NCBI GenBank assembly: GCA_038030265.1
Contig: CM075941.1
Span: 6,014,001 to 6,078,000, forward strand
Length of the DNA: 64,000 bases
Direction of reading: 5' to 3'
Source of the DNA: Corythucha ciliata
Lineage: Eukaryota; Arthropoda; Insecta; Hemiptera; Tingidae
Part shown: positions 46,664 through 58,600 of the stretch, in pieces
Numbering within the stretch: the stretch's first letter is position 1
How the letters are laid out: each line of letters begins with the position of its first letter
Translations under genes and position numbers: made by a program
The notes under the pieces: generated by a model
What the model was told of the DNA's origin: nothing
Databases searched by the model: none
Seen by the model: only the letters and a program-made list of their open reading frames with translations

Positions 46664-49600
46664 TTAATGGTCAGTCTTTAAATGAGAAATTATACCCACT
46701 TTTGTGGCAGACGTAACCGAGCACACATTGCAACAATAGAGAGCCCTACGACTGTCGTACAAAGCCTGCATAGGGTCTGCCCGGTGTCTGGCACTGACAG
46801 TCGCGTTATTCGACCTCGGCGGTGGCGGCTCGGACGATTTCTTTCCGTGAGTTTTCATGTGGCGAGTCAATTTGTCCCGTCGAGCGAACGCCTTGTTGCA
46901 GATATCGCACTCAAACGGACGATAGCCCGTGTGCGTGAGCGTGTGTCGAGCCAATTCGCGCCTATGGTAGAAACCCTTGTGACAGGTTCCGCAGACAAAG
47001 TCTCGCGTTTTGACAATGCACGGCATGTGACGAGTCAAGTCGTCGGCATCTTTAAAAAATTTGTGACACGAGTCGCAGGCGATTTTCGCTTCGGCCCAAC
47101 TGAGCGGGTCAACACTGATGACGACGTCTTCTGTGTCGTCGTTGTTACTCTCTGAGTCTGGCTCCGATTTCTGAGTGGGGGGGGGGAGAGAGTCAATGTG
47201 AATTTTATTCTGTTTTCCAGTAGTTTTACGAATTATTTACCACTTCGACGTTTTCAGAAAGTAAAGGCATTTCATCTGTCGGTACTTCGCCACAAATCTA
47301 AAATGTTTATAACTTTGAGGTTACCACTTTTCTGAATTAAACAAAAAACTCACGGAAGAATAATGGTGGAACTGTATGTGCTTCGTGAGATCTTCTTTTC
47401 TGTTAAAAGACGTCGGACATTCTGGGCAAACGTGAGCTCTCTGCTCGCTGTGCAGTTTTTCATGACGGGCCAATTTATCTTTCCTAAATAAAATTCGATT
47501 AAAATTCGAAAAAAAAGGGTTTTTACCATATATTTGAACCTGTTGAAAGAGACGAAGCATACAGAGCAAGCGTAGGGTTTCTCGCCCGTGTGAATCATCG
47601 AGTGTCTCATAAGATCGCCCCTAGTCGCAAACATTTTATCGCACTCACCGCACGGAAACGGTTTCGACCCGTTGTGAACGCGAGCGTGTTTATTCAGATT
47701 GGTGCTTCTTGTGAACGCTTTACAACAGACGGGACACACGTAAGGCCTGAGGCCTAAACAAATTGTTTTGTTTTTTTGCTCCTGAGTAAAGGGTAAAAAA
47801 AATAGTCTCTTTTTGTACCAGAATGAATGACCGAGTGCTTCCTGAGATCCGAACGATAAGCGAAAGCCTTACTACAGTCGGGCTCGTCGCAACGGTAAGG
47901 TTTATATTTGTCGTGACGAGCGGTGTGCTTCAAGAGATGTTCACGGCTCGAGTATGACGCTCCGCATGTTTGACACATGTGAGCCTTGTTGTCTGAATGA
48001 GCTTGACGCCAGTGAACGCGAAGCATCGCTTTGTCGGGTGTCGTGGTGTCGCAGTAGTCACAAGGAAACGGTCCATCCTGGAAGCACAGACGGGACAGAA
48101 AAGGCGTAGTAGTGAGTGGAACACTCGTTAAAAGTATTTTTTTTCTTCTAAAATACCTGCGTATGAATCAAATTGTGTCTATCGAGGGCTTCATTCGATA
48201 CAAATCGTTTATTACAGGTAGGGCAGTGTAAATAATTTTCAGAAGCGTCTGAATCGCTGGCTTCGTCGTTGCTGAAACAGAACAGAGTTGGGCTCTATAC
48301 TTGGGAATTGCCTTTGTCTTATTGTAATAGCTTAAGACCTACGCTTACCTCACTTCATCATCACTTCCAGCTGACTTAGGGCGTACCATTCCAAGTTTGG
48401 AATCACGTTCTTCTTCGTACGCATCGACCTCTCTTTCCTCGTCCTAAACATATAAGGATAACCGACATCAAATACAGAAAACAATTATGTGTAATTTGCA
48501 AATTCTCCGAAATTAAGACCCGTAATTTACAATTTAGCTTAAATTCAGACCAAAACTGCCCATTTCGGGGATTCCCAGCCAGGAATTCACTGGTATTTAG
48601 CGCCGAATAATGTAATTTGGATTTGGCGGTTTATATTCATATCAAGCTTTGAGCGTTTTCCAGGGTCAGCTGGATGTATTGTTGTCCGCGGCTACTGAAC
48701 ATAAAGACCCAGAAATTTGAAGTTTGGCCGAAATAAGACCCAAAAATTGCAATATTTACCGTGGATATTCAGCCAAGAAAATTCCAATTTCGTATTGGTA
48801 TTCTTATTTGTTAGGCTTACAGGGCCAGCTAATTTGGGCTCTACCGCCAATAGAAACGCGTCTAAACTCGCAATTTTACTTTAATTGATACTCTAAACTT
48901 TTCGTTAGGTCCTTAAGCGCTCTAACGTACTGATTCGCAATTTGCAAAGCGCTAATATTCGTGGCCATAACTGCGAAAAAGCGCTGGTTCGTAGTCTCAC
49001 GATGCAACTTCCAGACCGAAATTGAGAAAAAATCGTTCGATTCGACGGCCATTCCACGGCTAAAATGTAGACATCAATGCAAAAATGTTATTTCTGGGCC
49101 AAGCCCGTAATTCAAGGCTGTACAAGTAAGCCAAACTGGCTAATTCGAGTTTAAATTGGACCAAAATGGCAAATTCTCAACTCAAATGGCGAAAAATCGT
49201 CTAAAAAGAGAATAGACAATGTGCTAATTCGCTGCAAAATTATCAGAAAACGATGTTTCACATCTGAAATGAGGAAAAATCACTAATTCGCGGCTGAAAT
49301 TGAGAAAACGAAAATCTGTATAGCTTCTGAAAGAATCGAGGCTCAAACTGAGAAACAGCGCTAATCCGTAGAAAAAACAACGTGGCTAGAATTGACAAAA
49401 CTATTAATTAGTGCGGCCAACATTAAGAAAAACACTAATTTTCAACTCAAACTGAGAAAAAAGTGCTAATTCGCTGCTAAAAATGAAAAAATGGCTAATC
49501 TGCAGCTGAAAATGAGGAAAACGCCAAATCGTGGCTAAAACGGAGGAAAATCGCCAATACAAACGAAAGAATCCCTACTGCACTGGTAAATTTGATTAAA

Positions 49601-52600
49601 AGCGCTAACCCGTGGCCAAAATTGGTTAAAGTCACTAAATCTTGAAAAATTGACAAAACGCAAATGCGTAGCTTCTGTTCGAGGCCAAAACTAAACAATA
49701 AACGTTCATCCATAGCAAAAATTGAAGGAAAAATGCCAACGTGGGACTGAAGTGTAAAAAAAACAAAAAAAAACGCAGCTAATATTGAAAAATTCAATAC
49801 AATAAGCCTGTCATAAATAAATAAAAACTGTCGTTTTCAGCTCAAATTGGGAAAAAGTGTTATTCCCGGCTAAAAATTGAGGAAATCACCAATTCGTGGC
49901 TAAAATTAAGGTAATTCGCGAATTCACGGGTTAGAAACGCTTCAAAGCAGCTAAAATTGAAAAAAACGCGAATTCGCGGCTAAAATTAAGGAAAATAATC
50001 GCGAATAAAGTGTGTTGGAATTTCTAATTCCGCCTTCTGACTACGACTTTGTGGCTAAAATTGAGATAAATGGCAAATTAATGGCTCTAAATAAAAGAAA
50101 AAAACACTGATTCACGGCTAGAACTGAGATGAAGCGCTATTCTACACATAGTTAAAATTGAAAAAAATTACTAATGCGGTGCCAAAATGTAAAAGAACCC
50201 GCCAATTTGCGGCTAATATCGAGAAAATCAGTAATTATTCTGGCTAGAATAAAGAGAAAAGTTAATTTTCAGCCTAAATTGAAACAAAAAGTGCTAATTC
50301 ACTGTAAAAAAAATGGAAGAATTGCCGATTTGCAGTAAAAATATCGGAAAATGCCAATTCGTGGCTAAAATGAACAAAATTCGCTAATACACGGGCTAGA
50401 AATAGCTACTGCACTGCTAAAATTACGAAAAAGCGCTAATTCACGGATAAAATCGAGACAAATTTCAATTTGCGTCAAAAATTGAAAATACGCTAATTCG
50501 CGGCTTCCTCGGGCAAACTTTGAGGCTAAAATTGAGAAAAAGCGCTAATTTATGGGCACGAGTGAAAAACTCGCAAATCCGCGGCTAAAACAGAGACGAA
50601 ATCGCTATTCTGCAGCGTATGGTTATGGTGAACAAAAAAGGCTAATTTGTGGTCAAAATTTCGAGAAAAACCGGTATTTTTCGGCTAATATTGAGTAATT
50701 TTCAGCTCATACTGAGTAAAGCGCTAGAAAGAATAGCTAATTTGCAGTTAAAATTGTGGAAAACGCCAACTCGAGGAGAGTTAAAGAAACATCGCTGATT
50801 CACAGGATAAAAAATTTACTTTGCTGCTAAAGTTGGGGGAAAAGATGAAGGGGATTACCCCGCTAATCCGTTGCTAATTTGCAGCGAAAAGCGCTAATTT
50901 TCTATTAAAGTTGACAAAAAGCACTCATTCGCGGCTAAAATGGAGAAGTCCGAGGTTTAAACTTGGCATAAGCGCTGTTTAGTGGATAGGTTGTGGAAAT
51001 AGGGGTAATTTGCCTACAATATATGGAAAAGGCCTTGGCTAAAATTAGGAAAAGGCCTTAGAGGTTACCAATAGAGGTTTTTATGTATAGTTAGAGAAGG
51101 ACGTTTTCTCCATATAAACGGCTAATTCCTCACTTTATCGCTTCTTCTCAATTCTATCAGAGAATTAGCCACGAATTCCCGTAAATCTTATCCGTGAATT
51201 AGCGATTTTTCCTAATTTAGTCGTGAATTACCGATTTTTCTTAATTTTTGCAGCAGTGAATTCGTGTTTTCCCTTATTTTAACCGCTAATGAGCGATTTT
51301 TCTCAATTTCATCCATGAATTAGCTGCAAATTAGCGATTTATTTCCATTTTAGCCGCGAATTACAGATTTTTATTAATTTCTGCAGTGAATTCACTATTC
51401 GAAACCACGACCTCCTAGTTTCGCGCCAGGTGCTCTAACACACACAGGTGCACAGTTGTGACTGGTGTGGTGCGGTGAGGACGGGAGTTATTTCATAATT
51501 GTCTGGAGAAAGGGTCTTCTAAATTCAATTAATTCACTAATTGACGGACATATAAAGAAAAGGGGTTGTAAATTTGTTGTTTTTGCCCAATTCCTTTCTT
51601 AAGTCAATTATGGGATTACTCCCCTCCTCACCACTAATTGACGGACATTATAAAGAAAAAGTGACGTAATACATGCTCTGACCCGATAGGTGCAGTTTGA
51701 GTTCCGGGAGGGGATTTCTCCTGGGTGGATTCGCACATTATGTTGACTCCCGGGATAGCTCAGTTGGTTAGAGCATCTGGCGCGAAATTAGGAGGTCGTG
51801 GGTTCGAATCCCACCTGGGGAGCCATTTTTTCTCGGAACTCCAAAGAAGTAAGTAGGTAACCTATTTAATTTTTAAAGATTCATTTCTTTATTTTCAGCC
51901 TCCCCACTCCCTCGAATTCACAGTTGTGACTAGGGTGGTGCGATGAGGAGGGGAGTAATCCCCGAATTGTCCTGAAAATGGGTCTTCTAAATTCAATTAA
52001 TTAATTTTTGCAGTGAATTCGTGTTTTTCCTGACTTTAACCGCCGATAAGCGATTTTTTTCAATTTCATCCATGAATCAGCTGCGAATTAGCGATATTTT
52101 AGCCGTAAATTAGCGACTTATTTCCATTTTAGCCGCGAATTACCGATTTTTCTTATTTTTTGCAGTGAATTAGTGTTTTTCCGGATTTTTGCAGCTAATG
52201 AGACATTTTGCTCAATTTCATCCATAAATGAGCCGTAAATTAGCGATTTTTTTAATGCTTTTATCTGTCAATTAGCTGTTGTTCTCAGTTTCAGCCGCGA
52301 ACTCACCTTTGGAAGCCAAAAATCGTATCGTTTTCATACTTTTAGCCTCTAATTAGCGCTTTTTCTACGAACTTTATCCGCGTAAGCTTATGAATGAAAC
52401 TTTAGCATCGTACTTTTTTATTTTAGTCGTAATTTAGCGCTTTTTCTCACTTTTGTCCGTCAATCAGTAGCGTATCGTGAAAGGTTCGGGGTGGGGGGGG
52501 GATCGCCCCGGGCCCATTCGCGGATATAAAAGAGAAAAGCCGCAAAATCGAAGCTAGCGAAAAACGCTAATTCACGACTGAAATTAAGAAGAATGGCTAA

Positions 52601-55600
52601 TTAGCAACTAAAACTGGGGCAAAAATTGAGAAACATTGCTAATTCGCTAATAAAATTGACAAAACGCGCTAAATGGGGGCAAAAATTGGGACAATCCGCT
52701 AATTCGCAGACAAAACGGCTCATTAGTTTTTTGTTTTTTTTCACTTTAACCATGAATTAGCGGGTTTTTCACTTGAGTTTACGAAGAAATGAATTGGTGT
52801 TCTCAAAATTGTATCGGTGAATGTCGCGTTTTTTCACTCTTTAGCGCTTTTTCTCAATTTTTTTCGGTAAATAATCGATTTTTCTCCGTTTTAGCCACAA
52901 ATTGGCGTTCTCGTAATTTTTAGCCGCGAATTACTTTTTTGTGTCATCTCTATCCGCGCTTTTAGCAATATTTCCCTTAATTTTAGCCGCGAAATATCGT
53001 TTTACCACGTGAAGTGAATTGGCTGTTTAACCCTATTTTAGCCGTGATTTAGCACTTTTTTTTTTTTTTCAATTCTATCAGTTAATCAATGATTTTTCTT
53101 CATTTCAGCCGTGAACTAGCCATTTTTATCAATTTTTATCAATTTTAGGCCCGCTTTATCAATCGTTGGTTAAAGAGCTGACGCCTGTTTCATGATCAAA
53201 TATTTCGTCATGGTTCACAGATGATTTTTCTTAATCAGTTCTTTAAAGTTCTTAATCGACAATTGATAAAGCGGGCCTAAGCCCCGAATTTAGCGTCGTG
53301 CTCAAATTTTGGTTCTGGAATTGACATCTAGGACACAAATATAAGCACTTTTCAACATTTTAGCCGCGAACTTGCCTCAAGAACAGCACCAGTCGAGCGC
53401 TTTCTCAGTTTTAGCCGCCTTTAGGACGTCCGAGATCGGCGTATTTTCACTGCGTTTGCTACGAAATCGTCTCCAAAAGGCCCAAAGACAATGCCAACAA
53501 CTAATTTATTTCGACTTTTATCCTTTTGCTTCGTGAATTCATAACAAATGAGCTTCTTAGGGATTTTTTTTTTTCGATCGCCGTTTCATGATATGCGCCG
53601 CTTAGGACCCGGCGCCCCTGGGCGGCCGCCCGGCTCGCCCCCCCTCGCGCCCTTAAAGCCGGCACTGGTTTTAGCTACAAAAATGCATTCAGAAGCCGTT
53701 AATGGTTGTTATCTACATTTTATGCGCGAACTGGCGTTTTCTCAATTTTAGCAGTTTATTTGCGTTTATCTACACTTTTTCCACTAATCAGCGTTTTCCT
53801 TTAATTTATCCGCAAATTAGCGATTTTGTCTCGATTTCAGTCTCGTGAATCAGCGTCTTTTTCGATTTTAGCCGTGAATCAGCGATTTTTATTTAATTTT
53901 AGTCGTTTTTTTTTTTGCGTTTTTCTGAACTTGATACGTGAATCAGCGCTTTTTCCTAATTTATTCGCCAATTAGCAATTTCTCTCGATTTTAGCCACGA
54001 ATTAATGTTTTTTTTTTTTGTTTTTTTTTTTCAATTTTAGCCTCGAGTTTTAACCCGCCGATTAGCAACGTCCACCAATTTCACCCTTAAATTAGCAATT
54101 TATTTCAATTTGTGCAGTGGCGGATCTAGGATTTTAACTTGGGAGGGGTTCTACCATGAATCTCTCTCTTTTTTCTTGAGTTTCAGCCGCAAACATGCCT
54201 ATATATGAACCAATAATAGGCTTTTTCTCAATTTTAACCATGAATTAGCGGGTTTTTCCCAATTTTTGTCGCGATCAAAGTGCTTTTTCACAATTTTAGC
54301 CGCGAATGTTTTTCTTCATTTCAGACGCGAATCACCGCATTTTCTCAATTTTAGCCGTGAATTTTCTCAAATTGATCCACGATTTATCGTTTTTCTCCGT
54401 TTCAGCGGCGGAGAAGCGCTTCTTGCCCACTTTAGCCGCGAATTCACTAAAACTTTATTTAAACAGCGAATGAGCTCTTCCTGTTAGCTCAGCTGTTTGC
54501 CTCAGTTTTAGCCACGAGTTAACGTTTTATTCCTGTAATTTTAGCGCTTTTCTTAGTCTTCTTAGTCATGCGAATTAGCGCTCATCACCATTCTAGCCGC
54601 AAGTTATCTCGTTTCCTCAGTTCAGAGAATTAGCGTTTTGTTCTCTTCGTTTTAGCTGAGCATTATTTCCGAATTTTCACCGTGAATTATTCCTTAATTT
54701 CACGCTTGAATCACCGCTTTTACTCACTTTCAGTTTCGAACTGGAGGATTTTCACAAAATCCTTGAATTTCCGTTTATCTCCATTTCAGCTCCGCGAATG
54801 AGCGCCTTTTGTTATATTGGCCGTGAATCAACGCAATTTCCCAATTTTAGCCGGGAATTAGCGTTTGTATCAGTTTTAGCCGTGAACAAGCAAAATCACC
54901 AAAATGTATCTTTGAATTTTAGCTTCACATTAGCGCTTGCTTGTGCCGAGAAATAGCGTATTTCTCCATTCTAGCTGCTGATAAGCGCTTTCTGCCAAAA
55001 ATTAGCCACGAATTAAATATTTAATTATCTTTGTTTTAGTTGCAAATAAGCATTTTACATCAATTTTAGACGGAAATTAGCGGTTTGTCTCAGTTTTAGC
55101 CGTGAATAAGCGGCTTTTTTTCTCAATTTTTTACCGCGATCTATGCGCTTTTTCTCATTTTTTAGTCGCAAATTATTTCTCAATTCTAGCCACGGATTAC
55201 CACGTTTCCTCAATTTCAACCAATTTTCTCAAATCGTTCCGCGAATTGGCTTATTTCTCCATTTTAGTTGTGAATGAACATTTTACTTCAATTTTAGGCT
55301 GGAATTATTAGATTTTCTCAGTTTTAGCCGCGATTTGCGTGGCTTTTTCAATTTTAGCCGTGAATTAGCGATTTTTCTCAACTGCGATTTTTTCTGTTGT
55401 TGCCTCGAAAAAACCACGAATTTTGCGTTTTCAAAAATTAATTGTTGAGCCAGGTGAGCGATGGACTTTAGCTTTTTATCAATTTTCGCCATATATTAGT
55501 GATTTTTTTCATTTTCAGCCACGAATTAGTGATTTATTTTCGTTTTCTACTATGAATCAAAGCTTTTCTGCTACCGCTAAAGCCGCTATTTGATATTGGC

Positions 55601-58600
55601 GTTTTTTTTTGTTTTTTGTTTTCAATGTTCTCCCGCGTACTTGCCCATAGAGTAGCACATTAGAACGCTTTCACACTTTTTTCTGCCTTAAAGGCCTTTA
55701 GGAATTTGGAGTTGGCGTGTTTTCTCTGGTTTGTCCGCCAAGTTGCCTTCAGATATCTCGAATCGGTGTATTTTTCCTAATTTAAGTGGCAAATGATCGC
55801 TTGTTCTCAATATTTGCCGCTAATCATCGCTTTGAAACCTAAAAATCAATTTTTTTTCATCTATTTATGCTTTTTGGTCCCCCCCCCCCCTCAATGAATA
55901 ATGGCCTCACCATCACGAGCTCGCCCATTCGTCGAGAAATCATCATTCTGTGCAGATCCCCATTCAACAGTCGCCCTTTGTTATGTGCAAGGTCAGTTGC
56001 GTAGGTACGGGGGGGGGGATATGGAGGATAGATCCCCCCCCCCCCTCAGAGCTACAAGTATACGAACGAAGGAGCACTAGTTCCATAACGAAGAGCCACA
56101 TAAAATCGTCAAAAATGAGCAAAAACATTAATTCGTGGCTAAAATCGAGAAAAATTGCTAATTGGCGAATAAATTAAGAAAAAGCGCTGATTCACGGATC
56201 AAGTTCAGAAAAACGCAAAAAAAAAAACGACTAAAATTAAATAAAAATCGCTGATTCACGGCTAAAATCGAAAAAGACGCTGAATCAGAGACTGAAATCG
56301 AGGCGAAATCGCTAATTTGCGGATAAATTAAAGGAAAACGCTGATTAGTGGATAAAGTGTAGATAAACGCAAATAAACTGCTAAAATTGAGAAAACGCCA
56401 GTTCGCGCATAAAATGTAGATAACAACCATTAACGGCTTCTGAATGCATTTTTGTGGCTAAAACCAGTCGGGTCCTAAGCGGCGCATATAATGAAACGGC
56501 GATCGAAAAACAAAACAAAAAAATCCCTCAGAAGCTCATTTGTTATGAATTCACGAAGCAAAAGGATAAAAATCGAAATAAATTAGTTGTTGGCATTGTC
56601 TTTGGGCCTTTTGGAGACGATTTCGCAGCAAACGCAGTGAAAATACGCCGATCTCGGACGTCCTAAAGGCGGCTAAAACTGAGAAAGCGCTCCACTGGTG
56701 CTGTTCTTGAGGCAAGTTCGCGGTTAAAATGTTGAAAAGTGCTTATATTTGTGTCCAAAACTGTTAAAAAGTGCTGATTCGAGGTTTCTAGGTGTCAATT
56801 CCAGAACCAAAATTTGAGCACGGCGCTAAATTCGGGGCTTAGGCCCGCTTTATCAATTGTCGATTAAGAAATTTAAAGAACTGATTAAGAAAAATCATCT
56901 GTGAACCATGACGAAATATTTGATCATGAAACAGGCGTCAGCTCTTTAACCAACGATTGATAAAGCGGGCCTAAAATTGATAAAAATTGATAAAAATGGC
57001 TAGTTTACGGCTGAAATGAAGAAAAATCATTGATTAACTGATAGAATTGAAAAAAAAAAAGGTACTAAATCACGGCTAAAATAGGGTTAAACAGTCAATT
57101 CACTTCACGTGGTAAAACGATATTTCGCGGCTAAAATTAAGGGAAATATTGCTAAAATCGCGGATAGAGAAGACACAAAAGAGTAATTCGCGGCTAAAAA
57201 TTACGAGAACGCCAATTTGTGGCTAAAACGGAGAGAAATCGATAATTTACCGAAAAAAATTGAGAAAAAGCGCTAAAGAGTGAAAAAACGCGACATTCAC
57301 CGATACAATTTTGAGAACACCAATTTGTTTCTTCGTGAACTCAAGTGAAAAAACCGCTAATCCGTGGTTAAAGTGAAGAAAAAAAAAAATAAAAAGAAAT
57401 AAATAAATAAACAAATTAATAAAAACTAATGAGCCGTTCAAATAAAATATAAAATATGTGAAATTGGTAAAAAGTGAAAAGTGCAGAAAACAGCGGCTAA
57501 AATCAGGAAAAACACGAATTCACGACAAAAATTCGTTAATTCGTGGCTAAAGTGGAGAAAAATCGCTAATTCCTAAAAATTGAAAAGAACCACTGAAGTG
57601 TGGAAAAAGCGCTAGATTGCGATTAAAATGGAGAAAACTCCAATTCGCGGCTTTTCATGGCGTTTTTCGTAACACCAGCCGCGCTAATTTAGTGATTTGC
57701 CTAATCACTCCGCAAAATCAGCGGTGTATGAACTGTTTTTTCCTCCGCGTGTTTTCTCAGTTTTAGGGCCAGAGTGCAAAAGCGCAACGGATTTGAGTTT
57801 CCCTAAATTTTAGCCTCGAATCACCGTTTTTCCCCGATTTTTCTCAATTTTAGCGAGCGAGTTAATTAGCGATTCTTTTCAGTTTTGTCTGCGAATTAGC
57901 GGATTGTCCCAATTTTTGCCCCCAATTAGCGCGTTTTGTCAATTTTATTAGCGAATTAGCAATGTTTCTCAATTTTTGCCCCAGTTTTAGCTGCTAATTA
58001 GCCATTCTTCCTAATTTCAGTCGTGAATTACCGTTTTTCGCTAGCTTCGAATTTGCGGCTTTTCTCTTTTATATTCGCGAATGGGCCCGGAGCGATCCTC
58101 TTCACTCTCCCCTCCCCCCAAACTACCACGGTACGCTAGTGATTAACGGACAAAAGTGAGAAAAAGCGCTAAATTACGACTAAAATAAAAAAAAAAAAAA
58201 AATACGAGGCTAAAGTTTCATTCATAAGCTTACGCGGATAAAGTTCGTAGAAAAAGCGCTAATTAGAGGCTAAAAGTATGAAAACGATACGATTTTCGTC
58301 TTCCAAAGGTGATTTCGCTGCTCAAACTGAGAAAAACAGCTAATTGACAGATGAAAGCATTGTAAAAATAGCTAATTCACGGCTCATTCAAGGATGAAAT
58401 TGAGAAAAATCGCTCATTGGCTTCTAAAATCCGGAAAAACACTAATTCACTGCAAAAAATTAAAAAAATCGGTAATTCTCGGCTAAAATGGAAATAAATC
58501 GCTAATTTACGGCTAAAACATCGGCAATTCGCAGCTCATTCATGGATGAAATTGAGAAAAATCGCTTATCGGCGGCTAAAATCAGGAAAAACACGAATTC

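Larger units (their letters stand above)
50190..54030. repeat. Giant palindrome, left arm
   Basis: Reverse-complementary to 56110-59832 at many anchor points: 50470-50570 with 59430-59530, 50940-51013 with 59029-59105, 51190-51480 with 58660-58960, 51925-52440 with 58140-58610, 52461-52710 with 57880-58130, 53120-53290 with 56830-56990 and 53760-54030 with 56115-56400. Composed of satellite units whose orientation flips several times. It contains about 450 extra bases (51485-51920) absent from the right arm. Confidence 0.85.
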
